64,000 nt of DNA from Salinarimonas soli (GCF_008386575.1 NZ_VUOA01000025.1:1-64000), one strand, 5' to 3'; positions 1-8,952 are shown, counted from the stretch's first letter. Program-made: numbers and translations. The notes: a model not told the origin generated them from the sequence alone.

Positions 1-32
1 CCCCCCCGCGTCGGGGGGGGGCGGCGAGCAGC

Positions 33-107
33 CAGGCTCGCTCCGCTCGCGCCTCAGCGTGAGCGGGTCAGGTGCGAACCCTTGCGGGTCAGGCTCTCAG
101 GACGAGG
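33..107. repeat. Diverged copy of interspersed palindromic repeat
   Basis: The stretch at 35-56 is nearly the reverse complement of the left part of the repeat at 21263, and 96-107 repeats its terminal CTCAGGACGAGG motif. The middle differs and contains a short local duplication, so this looks like a decayed or composite copy. It sits downstream of the flippase gene. A C-run and G-run at 1-20 can form an adjoining hairpin. Confidence 0.5.
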
Positions 108-144
108 ATGGAGGATGGGAGCGGCGGCCGGTTCCCTCACGCGC

Positions 145-1467
145 TCAGCGCCCGGCGAGCACGTGCGTGGCGATGCCGAGGCGCCTTCGGGCCGCGATCG
201 CGAGCCCGAGGGCCCGCGCGACGCCCGCCCCCGCCATGGCGAGAGCGGCGCCGGTCGGGCCGAGGATTGGGATGAGGGCGAGGTTCAAGGCCGCCGCCAG
301 CGCCAGGGCAGCGAGCGACACCGCCGCGCAGACCCGCTCGGCGCCGAGCATGGTGAGCACGTCCTCGCCCGGCCCGAAGGCGGCCTGGAGCGCCACGCCC
401 GCGACGAGGATCGCGAGCAGGCCCACGCCCCCCTGGAAGCCGGAGCCGAACATGGCAAGCAGCAGCGGCGAGACGGCGAGCACGCCCGCGCCCGCCGTGA
501 GGGTCGCGAGGGTGGTAAGCCGCACGGCCTGGCGCACGAGGGCGCGCAGGGTAGCGTCGTCGCCCATGGCCCGGGCCTCGGCGAACCGGCCGGCGGTGGC
601 CGCGGAGGCGGCATAGGGCACGAAGGCCACGAACTGGAGGATGCGGGTCGCCGCGAAATAGAGCCCCACCGCCTCGGGCGGCAGGAAGAGGCTCAGGATG
701 AGCACGTCGACATAGCTCAGGCCCAGGGTCGTGAGGTCGACGAGCGCGATGGGGAGCGAGGCGGCGGCCCAGAGGCGCGGGCGATAGGCCCGGGAGCCCG
801 CCGGCAATTCCCGGCGCAGGCGCGCGAGCAGCATCGTGGCCTGGACGGCGAGCGACGCCGCCGCCGCGACCGCGAAGGCGATCATCGCCACCGCCGGATC
901 GGCGGGCGCGCCGGCCGCGATCAGGCCCACCATGGCGAGCACGATGAGGGCCGGGCGCAGGAGATAGGGCGGCGCGATGGCAAGCGCCGTCCAGTGGAAG
1001 GCGCGGGCCACCCCCTCGGCATAATCCTGCAGGGCAAAGAGCGGCAGCACGAGGAGCGCCACCACGAGCGGCGCCGTATAGGCCGCCCCGAGGCGATCGC
1101 CGCCAAGCCACAGGAGCACGCCGCCTAAAGCCGCGACGAGGAGCGCGCTCGCGAGCACGAAGAGGGCGCCGCCGGCCAGGAAGCCGCGGGCGAGGTCGGG
1201 CTCGCCGGAGGCGCGGTGATGCGGCACGAAGCGGTAGACCGACTGGCCGACGCCCCACAGGGCCCCGTGGCCGAGGATCGCAACCCAGATCCAGACCGCG
1301 GCATAGATGCCGTACTCGGCCCGGCCGAGGAGGCGGGCGAGCAGCACCTGGACGCCGTAGGCGATGGCCGCCCCGAGCACCCGGATCGCCAGCACCGCGA
1401 GCGCGGAGCGCTGCGCCCGCGCGAGCGTCGCCACGCCCCCTGCCATCGCCGCCGATGCCGCCGTCAC
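145..1467 (-). CDS. Polysaccharide/lipid-linked oligosaccharide flippase (Wzx/MATE-like)
   Basis: This 440-residue, strongly hydrophobic protein has alternating membrane helices along its whole length, as in the PST/MATE-like flippases that move lipid-linked sugar units across the inner membrane. The N-terminal region (VLLARLLGRAEYGIYA, about residues 40-56) is typical of the family: the 'LGR.eYG' motif follows the first helix. The GTG start at 1467 is preferred because a GGGAGGGG Shine-Dalgarno lies just upstream; an ATG seven codons later is the alternative. No glycosyltransferase or polymerase gene adjoins it here, so the exported polysaccharide is unknown. Family assignment rests on hydropathy and the N-terminal motif. 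Confidence 0.8.
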   Translation of the reverse strand: MTAASAAMAGGVATLARAQRSALAVLAIRVLGAAIAYGVQVLLARLLGRAEYGIYAAVWIWVAILGHGALWGVGQSVYRFVPHHRASGEPDLARGFLAGGALFVLASALLVAALGGVLLWLGGDRLGAAYTAPLVVALLVLPLFALQDYAEGVARAFHWTALAIAPPYLLRPALIVLAMVGLIAAGAPADPAVAMIAFAVAAAASLAVQATMLLARLRRELPAGSRAYRPRLWAAASLPIALVDLTTLGLSYVDVLILSLFLPPEAVGLYFAATRILQFVAFVPYAASAATAGRFAEARAMGDDATLRALVRQAVRLTTLATLTAGAGVLAVSPLLLAMFGSGFQGGVGLLAILVAGVALQAAFGPGEDVLTMLGAERVCAAVSLAALALAAALNLALIPILGPTGAALAMAGAGVARALGLAIAARRRLGIATHVLAGR

Positions 1468-1523
1468 GTCCCCTCCCTGCTCTGCTCAGGGCGTGAGCCT
1501 AGCGGGCTCGCGTTGCGGGACCC

Positions 1524-2909
1524 TTAAGCCGGCGCGATGCGGAACAGGCCCGCCATCCCGGCGCCCTGGTGCTCCAGGACATGGCAATGCACCACCCAGT
1601 CGCCCGGCTCCCCCGCGACGAAGGCGATCTCCACCCGCTCGCGCGGCTCGACGAGCGCGGTGTCGCGCCATTCGGGCCGGGCCACGGGGACGCCGTTGCG
1701 GGTGAGCACGCGAAAGACATGGCCGTGCAGGTGCATGGGATGGCGCCAGGCCGTGTCGTTGATGATTTCCACCCGGTACGAGCGCCCCGAGCGCAGGGTC
1801 GCGAGCACCGCGTGATCGTGGTGCCCCTCGTGGGCGGAGAGCCCGTTGAGGGTCCAGGCGACGCCCCGGCCCGCCATCTCCCGGGTAAGGCCGCCCATGG
1901 CGCCGCCTTCCAGGCGCAGGACGAGGGGTTCGGCGGCGCCCAGATCCGGCGCGGGCAGCGGGTTGGGGGCGATCGGCGTCGGGGCGGGCGCGTATTCCTC
2001 GCGGATCGGGTCGGGATCGTAGACGAGGTTGACGAGGCCATAGGCGAAGCGCGGGTCGCCGTGGTCCACCACCGCGGCCACCGCGCCCGGATCGCCGAGG
2101 CAATCGACGATGAGGTCCGTGCGCTGCCCCGGTCCCAGCACGACCCGCCTGCCCTCGGGGGCGTGCGGCTCGATCGGGTGGCCGTCGGTGGCGATCACGA
2201 GGGGGGCGAGCTCGCGGAACTCCAGGGCGTAGACCCGGGCGGAGGAGGCGTTGACGAGCCGAAGCCGCAGCCGCTCGCGCGAGCGCACCGCGAAGGCTTC
2301 GGCCGCCGAGCCGTTGAGGGTCACGACGTTGCCGAGCCGCCCGGCATGGGCCGCGTCGTGGAAGCCGCCGAAGGGCGCGAGCGCGGCCTCGCGGGTGACG
2401 CGCCAGTCCTGGAGCACCCAGGCGAGGTCGCGGTCGACCTGGAGCGGCTCGCGCGCCTCGACGACGAGGGCCCCCGCCAGTCCCCGGCCCACCGCCTCCC
2501 CGCTCAGGAGATGGGGGTGATACCAGAAGGTGCCCGCGTCCGGCAGGTCGAAGGCATAGAGGTGGCGCCCGCCGCGGGCGGGGATCGGCGCCTGCGTCAG
2601 GTGTGGAACGCCGTCCATGGCATGGGGCACCCGCACCCCGTGCCAGTGCACCGTGGTGTCCACGGGCAGGTGGTTCTCGACCTCGACCTGGAGCCGCTCG
2701 CCCTGGCGGGCCCGGATCACGGGCCCCGGCACCCCGCCATTGTAGCTCCAGACGGCGGTGTCCGGCCCGCCCGGCGCCACGAGGGGCACCTCGGCCGGGG
2801 CGATCACGAGGCGATGGGCGGCGGGCGAGCCCGCCCGGGCGGGGAGCACCCGCATCGCGGCGAGCGCGCCGGCCCCGGCGAGCAGGGCGCGGCGGGTGGG
2901 AGCGGGCAT
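1524..2909 (-). CDS. Tat-exported multicopper oxidase (laccase-like)
   Basis: The 461-residue product is a three-domain multicopper oxidase that would oxidise a phenolic, metal or other substrate and reduce oxygen to water in the periplasm. All four copper motifs are visible: HWHG and WYHPH in the N-terminal half, then HPMHLHGH and HCHVLEHQGAGM near the C-terminus. The last holds the type 1 copper Cys, His and Met. The N-terminus (PTRRALLAGAGALAA) is a twin-arginine signal peptide. The ATG at 2909 is chosen over longer frames because it places the RR motif at the start and has GGAGG upstream. Substrate cannot be told from sequence; no long Met-rich segment like that of CueO is obvious. Confidence 0.9.
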   Translation of the reverse strand: MPAPTRRALLAGAGALAAMRVLPARAGSPAAHRLVIAPAEVPLVAPGGPDTAVWSYNGGVPGPVIRARQGERLQVEVENHLPVDTTVHWHGVRVPHAMDGVPHLTQAPIPARGGRHLYAFDLPDAGTFWYHPHLLSGEAVGRGLAGALVVEAREPLQVDRDLAWVLQDWRVTREAALAPFGGFHDAAHAGRLGNVVTLNGSAAEAFAVRSRERLRLRLVNASSARVYALEFRELAPLVIATDGHPIEPHAPEGRRVVLGPGQRTDLIVDCLGDPGAVAAVVDHGDPRFAYGLVNLVYDPDPIREEYAPAPTPIAPNPLPAPDLGAAEPLVLRLEGGAMGGLTREMAGRGVAWTLNGLSAHEGHHDHAVLATLRSGRSYRVEIINDTAWRHPMHLHGHVFRVLTRNGVPVARPEWRDTALVEPRERVEIAFVAGEPGDWVVHCHVLEHQGAGMAGLFRIAPA

Positions 2910-3052
2910 GGGTCGACCTCCGGCGTCCATGAAACCCGCTCCGGGGGCTCTGTCAAAGGCTCCACGGGAGCGCAGCGCCCGGCCGCCCTTGACTTGACCC
3001 GGAGGGGGTGCGACTCCGCGCCCGCTTTTCTTCGCAGGACGGGGCGCAGCGC

Positions 3053-4000
3053 ATGACGCGGGCATTCATCTTTCCAGGGCAGGGCAGCCAGGCCGTGGGC
3101 ATGGGCAAGGCGCTCGCCGACGCCTTCCCGGCGGCGCGCGCGGTGTTCGACGAGGTGGACGCCGCCCTGTCCCAAAGGCTCTCGGCGCTGATGTGGGAAG
3201 GCCCCGCCGACGAGCTGACGCTGACCGCCAACGCGCAGCCCGCCCTGATGGCGGTGAGCCTTGCCGCCATGCGGGTGCTGGAGGCGGAAACCGGCCTCGA
3301 CCTCAAGCGCCACGCCGCCTTCGTCGCCGGCCATTCGCTCGGCGAATATTCGGCGCTCGCCGCCGCGGGCACGTTCTCGATCGCCGACACGGCCCGCCTG
3401 CTGCGCATCCGCGGCGACGCGATGCAGCGGGCGACCCCCGTCGGCACCGGCGCCATGGCGGCGCTGCTCGGCCTCGAGCTCGAGGCCGCCGCCGAGGTCG
3501 CCCGCGAGGCGGCGCAGGGCGACGTCTGCGACGTGGCGAACGACAATGGCGGGGCGCAGGTGGTGGTCTCGGGCGACAAGGCCGCGGTCGAGCGTGCCGT
3601 CGCGCTCGCCCCCGGGCGCGGCGCCAAGCGCGCCGTGATGCTCGCGGTCTCCGCCCCCTTCCACTGCGCCCTGATGGCGCCTGCGGCCGACGCCATGCGT
3701 GAGGCGCTGGCGGGCGTGACCCTTCGGGCGCCGGCGGTGCCCGTGGTCGCCAACGTGGAGGCCGCCCCCCTCTCCGACCCGGAAGCGATCCGCGACGCGC
3801 TCATCCGGCAGGTGACGGGCACCGTGCGCTGGCGCGAGAGCGTCGCCCACATGGCGGCGCGGGGCGTCGACAGCTTCCTGGAGGTCGGCTCCGGCAAGGT
3901 GCTGACGGGGCTCGTCAAGCGCATCGCCGCGGGCGCGACGGGCTCGGCCATCGGCACGCCCGACGACGTCGCGGCCTTCAAGACCCACCTCAACGCCTGA
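3053..4000 (+). CDS. fabD: Malonyl-CoA:ACP transacylase FabD
   Basis: FabD transfers malonyl from CoA to acyl carrier protein, supplying the extender unit for cytosolic type II fatty-acid synthesis. The 315-residue protein opens with the family signature FIFPGQGSQ. The nucleophilic serine is in GHSLGEYSA (Ser95) and the catalytic histidine in APFHCALM (His204). The start at 3053 puts the canonical MTRAFIFPGQ first; upstream in-frame sequence has no family similarity. It is the first gene of the fabD-fabG-acpP-fabF cluster, 14 bases before fabG, and lies divergently from the multicopper oxidase with a 143-base gap that must hold both promoters. Confidence 0.97.
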   Translation: MTRAFIFPGQGSQAVGMGKALADAFPAARAVFDEVDAALSQRLSALMWEGPADELTLTANAQPALMAVSLAAMRVLEAETGLDLKRHAAFVAGHSLGEYSALAAAGTFSIADTARLLRIRGDAMQRATPVGTGAMAALLGLELEAAAEVAREAAQGDVCDVANDNGGAQVVVSGDKAAVERAVALAPGRGAKRAVMLAVSAPFHCALMAPAADAMREALAGVTLRAPAVPVVANVEAAPLSDPEAIRDALIRQVTGTVRWRESVAHMAARGVDSFLEVGSGKVLTGLVKRIAAGATGSAIGTPDDVAAFKTHLNA

Positions 4001-4014
4001 CGCGAGGACGCAAC

Positions 4015-4752
4015 ATGTTCGATCTCACCGGCCGCAAGGCCCTCGTGACGGGTGCCACCGGCGGCATCGGCGGCGCCATCGCCCGCGCGCTCCACGCCCA
4101 GGGCGCCACCGTCGCCCTCTCGGGCACCCGCCGCGCCGCTCTCGACGAGCTTGCCGCCGCGCTCGGCGAGCGCGTCCACGTGCTGGAGGCGAACCTCGGC
4201 GACAAGGACTCGGTGGAGGGCCTGATGCCCGCGGCGGAAGCGGCGCTCGGCGGCCTCGACGTCCTCGTGAACAATGCCGGCATCACCCGCGACAACCTCT
4301 TCCTGCGCATGAAGGACGAGGAGTGGGACAGCGTCATGTCGGTGAACCTCACCGCTGCCTTCCGCCTCTCGCGCGCCGCCGTGAAGGGCATGATGCGCCG
4401 CCGCCACGGCCGGATCGTCAATATCGGCTCGGTCGTGGGCTCCACGGGCAATCCCGGCCAGGGCAACTATGCCGCCGCGAAGGCGGGCCTGATCGGCCTG
4501 TCGAAGGCGCTCGCGGCGGAGGTGGCGAGCCGGGGCATCACCGTGAACGTCGTGGCGCCGGGCTTCATCGAGTCGCCGATGACGGACGCCCTCAACGAGA
4601 AGCAGCGCGAGGCGATCCTCGGCAACGTGCCCGCCGGGCGCCTGGGCTCGGGCGCCGAGATCGCGGCGGCCGTGGTCTACCTCGCCTCGAACGAGGCCGC
4701 CTACGTCACGGGCACGACGCTGCACGTGAACGGCGGCATGGCGATGTTTTGA
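4015..4752 (+). CDS. fabG: 3-oxoacyl-ACP reductase FabG
   Basis: FabG performs the NADPH-dependent reduction of 3-oxoacyl-ACP in each elongation cycle. The 245-residue short-chain dehydrogenase has the nucleotide-binding motif TGATGGIGG near residues 12-20, the NNAG motif at 86-89 and the catalytic set Asn111, Ser139, Tyr152 and Lys156. The C-terminal VNGGMAMF ending is typical of true FabG proteins rather than of other SDR enzymes. It follows fabD closely and is separated from acpP by 829 bases that carry an interspersed repeat and a small minus-strand gene. Confidence 0.97.
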   Translation: MFDLTGRKALVTGATGGIGGAIARALHAQGATVALSGTRRAALDELAAALGERVHVLEANLGDKDSVEGLMPAAEAALGGLDVLVNNAGITRDNLFLRMKDEEWDSVMSVNLTAAFRLSRAAVKGMMRRRHGRIVNIGSVVGSTGNPGQGNYAAAKAGLIGLSKALAAEVASRGITVNVVAPGFIESPMTDALNEKQREAILGNVPAGRLGSGAEIAAAVVYLASNEAAYVTGTTLHVNGGMAMF

Positions 4753-4788
4753 GATTGGCCCGATAACCTCGCCGATCTCGCCCGCCCA

Positions 4789-4912
4789 CCTCGTCCTGAG
4801 GCGCCCCGCAACGCGGGGCCTCGAAGGGCGTTCCAGTGGTCTCCCTGCGACCGTGGCGAGGTGGTGCGTGCTTCGAGACGGCCTGCGCCGCAGGCCTCCT
4901 CAGCATGAGGGG
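4789..4912. repeat. Interspersed palindromic repeat, full copy
   Basis: This intergenic element of about 124 bases starts with CCTCGTCCTGAGG and ends with CCTCAGCATGAGGGG, which are imperfect inverted repeats. Internally it shares GGGCCTCGAAGGGCG-like, GACCGTGGC-like and GTGCTTCGAGACG blocks with the copy at 21263-21384. Such elements resemble the palindromic intergenic repeats known from Hyphomicrobiales genomes. It lies between fabG and a convergent small gene, where it could act as an RNA structure or terminator. Confidence 0.8.
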
Positions 4913-4942
4913 AGACGGGAGCAAGTCTTTCCGGGTCGGCTC

Positions 4943-4978
4943 TTGAGGGCGCGGCGCCCCCCGACGCCGCGCCCTCAA
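4943..4978. terminator. Perfect 14-bp hairpin between convergent genes
   Basis: The arms TTGAGGGCGCGGCG (4943-4956) and its exact complement (4965-4978) enclose an eight-base loop. The hairpin begins a few bases past the stop of the minus-strand gene at 4982. No long T-run follows on either strand, so it is a candidate terminator or transcript-end stabiliser rather than a textbook intrinsic terminator. Confidence 0.5.
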
Positions 4979-4981
4979 TTA

Positions 4982-5257
4982 TCAGGCCGAGCGGCCGGTC
5001 TCGTTCGAGCCGGCGCCCCCGCCGGACTGCTGGCCCGGGTTGCCGTTCCCCTGGATCGCGCTGCGGGCGAGGCTGAAGACCGCGGCGCCGACGAGCCCGC
5101 CCGGGACGCCCATGGCCGAGATCTGCTGCAGGTTGGAGACGGTCTGCAGCAGGTTCGTGAACATGTTCCCGTTCTGCTGCGATTGGGTCGACTGCAGGGT
5201 CTGCTGGGTCATGGTCTGCTGCACGTTGCTGGAATTGGACATGGGCAGGGTCGACAT
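4982..5257 (-). CDS. Small Gln/Asn/Ser-rich protein of unknown function
   Basis: This 91-residue protein is not recognised. Its first half is rich in Gln, Ser, Thr and Asn (for example TQQTLQSTQSQQNGN). A central segment, GVPGGLVGAAVFSLARSAI at about residues 50-68, is hydrophobic enough to pair with or cross a membrane. The C-terminus is Gly/Ser-rich. There is no signal peptide. The start is supported by an AAAGG-type ribosome site upstream of the ATG. Its upstream region is strikingly AT-rich compared with the rest of the window. It is transcribed away from acpP and ends at a strong hairpin, so it is probably a real single-gene unit. Confidence 0.65.
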   Translation of the reverse strand: MSTLPMSNSSNVQQTMTQQTLQSTQSQQNGNMFTNLLQTVSNLQQISAMGVPGGLVGAAVFSLARSAIQGNGNPGQQSGGGAGSNETGRSA

Positions 5258-5290
5258 GGTGCGCCTTTCCGAATGGTTGTGAACGTCGGC

Positions 5291-5338
5291 GAATATAAAA
5301 TATCAGTTATAATAATCAAATATGATTTTATGTCATCG
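5291..5338. promoter_or_regulatory. AT-rich island between the small Gln-rich gene and acpP
   Basis: About 48 bases consist almost only of A and T, an abrupt contrast with the flanking GC-rich DNA. The plus strand contains a perfect TATAAT at 5308-5313 and an imperfect palindrome (AATCAAATATGATT, 5313-5326). The 324-base gap between the two divergent genes otherwise holds nothing recognisable. The island probably contains the promoter of the minus-strand small gene or of acpP, or an AT-hook or nucleoid-protein site; which one cannot be decided by eye. Confidence 0.45.
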
Positions 5339-5581
5339 AATGGACCAGCCTCGATGCTCCCGCTAGATGCGAGACGCCCGACCGCTCCCTCCCGCGCGGC
5401 CCTCGCCACGGGCGAAAGCGCGTGCTAATCACGCCTCCACCGCTTCGGGGACTTGACCGCCGACGCAAATCCCGCTTTGCACGGCATTGTCGGCGCTGCG
5501 TCCTTACCGATGTCGCGTCGCCCTCCACCCTCCGAGCCCCTCACCGTCCGGGCTCCCATCGACTGAAACGAGGAACGACCG

Positions 5582-5818
5582 ATGAGTGACATCGCTGAGC
5601 GCGTGAAGAAGATCGTGATCGAGCACCTGGGCGTTGAGTCCGAGAAGGTGACCGAGAACGCGAACTTCATCGACGATCTCGGCGCCGACAGCCTCGACAC
5701 CGTCGAGCTCGTGATGGCGTTCGAGGAGGAGTTCAACGTCGAGATCCCGGACGACGCGGCCGAGACGATCGTCACCGTCGGCGACGCGATCAAGTTCCTC
5801 GAGAAGAACGCGGCCTGA
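5582..5818 (+). CDS. acpP: Acyl carrier protein AcpP
   Basis: AcpP carries growing acyl chains on a phosphopantetheine arm during fatty-acid and lipid A synthesis in the cytosol. The 78-residue acidic protein has the canonical attachment site [19 protein letters not shown], with Ser37 as the modified residue. Length and the C-terminal FLEKN helix fit housekeeping ACPs. A GAGGAACG ribosome site precedes the ATG. It is followed by fabF after a 61-base gap holding a hairpin, which may tune the high acpP to fabF expression ratio. Confidence 0.97.
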   Translation: MSDIAERVKKIVIEHLGVESEKVTENANFIDDLGADSLDTVELVMAFEEEFNVEIPDDAAETIVTVGDAIKFLEKNAA

Positions 5819-5825
5819 CGGCCGG

Positions 5826-5863
5826 GGCGCTCCGGGTCCGCCCGGGGCGCCGCACCCATTTTT
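5826..5863 (+). terminator. Hairpin with T-run between acpP and fabF
   Basis: An 11-bp stem with one G-U pair (5826-5836 with 5841-5851, loop TCCG) is followed seven bases later by TTTTT at 5859-5863. The gap makes it a weak intrinsic terminator. Partial termination here would explain more acpP than fabF transcript, as is common for ACP genes. Confidence 0.4.
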
Positions 5864-5879
5864 CACAGCGGATTCTTTG

Positions 5880-7142
5880 ATGCGTCGCGTCGTCATCACC
5901 GGCCTTGGCCTGGTCACCCCCCTCGGCTGCGGAGTCGAGCCCACCTGGCGGCGTCTGGTCGCGGGGGAGAGCGGCGCGTCGAGGGTCGAGAAGTTCGAGG
6001 TCTCCGACCTCGCCTGCAAGATCGCCTGCCAGATCCCCCGGGGCGACGGCACCGAGGGCACCTTCAATCCCGACCAGTGGATGGAGCCCAAGGAGCAGCG
6101 CAAGGTCGACGAGTTCATCATCTTCGCTATGGCGGCCGCCACGCAGGCCCTCACGGATGCCGGATGGCATCCCAAGACCCACGAGGACCAGACCGCCACG
6201 GGCGTGCTGATCGGGTCGGGCATCGGCGGCATCGAGGGCATCTACGAGGCCTCGACGATCCTCAACGAGAAGGGCCCGCGCCGCATCTCGCCCTTCTTCA
6301 TCCCCGGGCGCCTCATCAACCTCGCCTCGGGCTATGTCTCCATCGAGCACGGCCTCAAGGGCCCGAACCACTCGGTGGTGACGGCCTGCTCCACGGGCGC
6401 CCACGCCATCGGCGACGCGGCCCGCCTCGTGGCGCTCGGCGACGCGGACGTGATGGTGGCCGGCGGCACCGAATCCCCGATCAACCGCTTGGCGCTCGCG
6501 GGCTTCGCCTCCTGCCGCGCCCTCTCGACCCGCTTCAACGACGAGCCGACCCGGGCCTCGCGCCCCTACGACCGCGACCGCGACGGCTTCGTCATGGGCG
6601 AGGGCGCAGGCGTGGTGGTGCTCGAGGAATACGAGCACGCCAAGGCGCGCGGCGCCAAGATCTATGCCGAGGTGGTGGGCTACGGCCTGTCGGGCGACGC
6701 GTTCCACATCACCTCCCCGTCCGAGGACGGCGACGGCGCCTATCGCTGCATGCAGGCGGCCCTCAAGCGCGCCGGCATCAGCCCCTCGGACATCGACTAC
6801 ATCAACGCCCACGGCACCTCGACGCCCTTAGGCGACGAGATCGAGCTGCGCGCCGTCGAGCGCCTGGTGGGCAACGCGGCGGCGACGCTCGCGATGTCCT
6901 CGACGAAGTCGTCGGTCGGGCATCTGCTAGGCGCCGCGGGCGCGGTGGAGGCGATCTTCTCGGTGCTCGCCATGCGCGACGGCATCGTGCCGCCGACCCT
7001 CAACCTCGACCACCCGTCCGTCGAGACCCCCATCGACCTGTCGCCCCGCGAGGCGAAGCGGCGCGACATCGACGTCGTGCTCTCGAACTCGTTCGGCTTC
7101 GGCGGCACCAACGCCTCGCTCGTGTTCCGCCGCGCGGCCTGA
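5880..7142 (+). CDS. fabF: 3-oxoacyl-ACP synthase II FabF
   Basis: FabF condenses malonyl-ACP with acyl-ACP in fatty-acid elongation. The 420-residue thiolase-fold protein has the Cys-His-His triad: Cys170 in VVTACSTGAH, the first His in NAHGTSTPLGD and the second in KSSVGHLLGAAG. The C-terminal SNSFGFGGTNASLVF is the glycine-rich family ending. The ATG at 5880 is used because it begins MRRVVITGLGLVTPLG; a TTG one codon earlier is also in frame. It follows acpP and precedes mltG, an order shared by many bacteria. Confidence 0.97.
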   Translation: MRRVVITGLGLVTPLGCGVEPTWRRLVAGESGASRVEKFEVSDLACKIACQIPRGDGTEGTFNPDQWMEPKEQRKVDEFIIFAMAAATQALTDAGWHPKTHEDQTATGVLIGSGIGGIEGIYEASTILNEKGPRRISPFFIPGRLINLASGYVSIEHGLKGPNHSVVTACSTGAHAIGDAARLVALGDADVMVAGGTESPINRLALAGFASCRALSTRFNDEPTRASRPYDRDRDGFVMGEGAGVVVLEEYEHAKARGAKIYAEVVGYGLSGDAFHITSPSEDGDGAYRCMQAALKRAGISPSDIDYINAHGTSTPLGDEIELRAVERLVGNAAATLAMSSTKSSVGHLLGAAGAVEAIFSVLAMRDGIVPPTLNLDHPSVETPIDLSPREAKRRDIDVVLSNSFGFGGTNASLVFRRAA

Positions 7143-7348
7143 GCCCCGTCCGCACCCCACCGGCCGGCGATCCCGTCCAAGCGGCGGGATCTCGCGCGCC
7201 TGTCCGTCGGCACGGGGGGCCGACGGGGGTCCGTTCTCTTCCTGTGGTCGAATCGGCGGCGCGCTTTCGCCACATTCCCGGTTAGGTTAGCTTTCACCGT
7301 ACCGCCGGCCGGCGGGTTCCTCGCCGCTCCAGCTCGTGACCCCACCGC

Positions 7349-8914
7349 ATGTTCGGTCGACGTAAAGACGCTCCCCCGCCTCCCCCGCCGGCGAGCCCGT
7401 CCACGAGCGGGCAGATGCGCATGGCGCCTCGGAGCCCGAGCGAGGCGATCAAGCCTACGACCGCTCCCCCGCCGCCGCCCAAGGTCCGCCGCCCCCGGGG
7501 CGGCCTGCTCTCGTCCATGAGCGCGGCCTTGAGCCTCGTGCTGTTCCTGGCGGTGGGCGCCATGCTCGCGGTCACCTTCGTGAGCCGGCAGGCGGGCGAG
7601 GCCGGCCCGCTCGCCATGGACAAGGTGGTGCTCATCCCCCGCAACACGGGCGTGAACGAGATCGCCGAGCTCCTGCGCCGCGAGGGCGTGATCGCCCAGC
7701 CGACCCTGTTCGAGCTCTACGCGCTTCTCAACCGGCAGCGCGGCGCCCTCAGGGCGGGCGAGTACCAGTTCAAGGCCAACGTGAGCATCGACGGCGCCCT
7801 GGACGTCCTCACCAGCGGCCGCTCGATCCTCCACTCCTTCAGCGTGCCCGAGGGCCTCACGAGCCAGCAGATCATCGCCCGCATGATGGAGAACGAGATC
7901 CTCACGGGGGAGGTCGCGGAGGTGCCGCCCGAGGGCTCGCTCCTGCCCGACACCTACAAGTTCGAGCGCGGCATGACCCGCCAGCAGCTCGTCGCCTCCA
8001 TGCAGTCGCAGCAGCGCCAGGCGCTGAACCAGATCTGGTCGCGCCGCGCCTCCGACCTGCCGATCAAGACCCCGCAGGAGCTCGTGATCCTCGCCTCGAT
8101 CGTGGAGAAGGAGACGGGCCGGGCGGACGAGCGCACCCGGGTCGCGGGGGTGTTCGTCAACCGGCTCAACAAGCGCATGCGGCTCCAGAGCGATCCCACG
8201 ATCGTCTACGGCCTCGTGGGCGGCAAGGGCACGCTGGGACGGGGCATCACCCGCGCCGAGATCGACCGGCCGACGCCCTACAACACCTATGCCGTCGACG
8301 GCCTGCCCCCCGGCCCCATCGCCAATCCGGGCCGCGCCGCCATGGAGGCGGTGGCGAGCCCCTCGCGCACCCGCGACCTCTATTTCGTCGCCGACGGCAC
8401 CGGCGGGCACGCCTTCGCCGAAAGCTACGAGCAGCACCAGCGCAACGTGGCGCGCTGGCGGCAGGTCGAGCGGTCGCGCGACGCGGGCCAGGCCGGCGCC
8501 GCGGCGGTCGATCGCGTAGAGCCGCCGCCGCCCGAGACGCGGGGCGACGCTCCCGCCGCGGCCTCCGCCTTCACGGCGGCAGGCCTCCCGGGCCCGGCCC
8601 GCACGGGCAGCAACCCGGCGGACCCGATCGCCGGCACGGCCCGCGATCCGCTTCTCAACAACACCTTCGACCTGAACTCGCCCAAGAACGTGCCGATCGC
8701 GGAGGAGCCGCCTGCCCCAGGCCGGCGGACCGGCGAGCGCACGAAGCCCGCCAACGGCCAGGCCGAGCGCGCGGCGCGGAGAGAAGCCGCCAAGCCCGCG
8801 CCGAAGCCTGACACGGCCGATAAGCCCGCCGTCGCCGAGAAGCCCGCTCCCCGCCGCCAGCAGCAGCGCGCGCAGCCCGCCCAGGCGCCAGCACAGGCCC
8901 CCGCCGAGAACTGA
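7349..8914 (+). CDS. mltG: Endolytic murein transglycosylase MltG (YceG)
   Basis: MltG cleaves nascent glycan strands at the inner membrane and helps set their length. The 521-residue protein has a Pro-rich cytoplasmic tail, one membrane anchor at about residues 55-80 (SLVLFLAVGAMLAVTFV), a LysM-like segment and the YceG catalytic domain. The catalytic glutamate is in ILASIVEKET (Glu253), followed by the diagnostic LQSDPTIVYG and NPG motifs. About 130 C-terminal residues rich in Pro, Ala and Lys extend beyond the usual family end and are probably disordered. The gene sits 206 bases after fabF, as in many bacteria. Confidence 0.93.
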   Translation: MFGRRKDAPPPPPPASPSTSGQMRMAPRSPSEAIKPTTAPPPPPKVRRPRGGLLSSMSAALSLVLFLAVGAMLAVTFVSRQAGEAGPLAMDKVVLIPRNTGVNEIAELLRREGVIAQPTLFELYALLNRQRGALRAGEYQFKANVSIDGALDVLTSGRSILHSFSVPEGLTSQQIIARMMENEILTGEVAEVPPEGSLLPDTYKFERGMTRQQLVASMQSQQRQALNQIWSRRASDLPIKTPQELVILASIVEKETGRADERTRVAGVFVNRLNKRMRLQSDPTIVYGLVGGKGTLGRGITRAEIDRPTPYNTYAVDGLPPGPIANPGRAAMEAVASPSRTRDLYFVADGTGGHAFAESYEQHQRNVARWRQVERSRDAGQAGAAAVDRVEPPPPETRGDAPAAASAFTAAGLPGPARTGSNPADPIAGTARDPLLNNTFDLNSPKNVPIAEEPPAPGRRTGERTKPANGQAERAARREAAKPAPKPDTADKPAVAEKPAPRRQQQRAQPAQAPAQAPAEN

Positions 8915-8928
8915 TGCCTCGACGAGAA

Positions 8929-8952
8929 CGGCCGCCCCGTGGAGGGCGGCCG
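8929..8952. terminator. Hairpin after mltG
   Basis: A perfect 9-bp stem (8929-8937 with 8944-8952, six-base loop) begins 15 bases after the mltG stop. It has no T-run, so it is only a candidate terminator. Confidence 0.35.

Noticed and set aside
1-20. C-run and G-run at the left edge as a regulatory hairpin
   Set aside because: Only 20 bases at the window edge with no gene context; it may be part of the decayed repeat or a low-complexity stretch.
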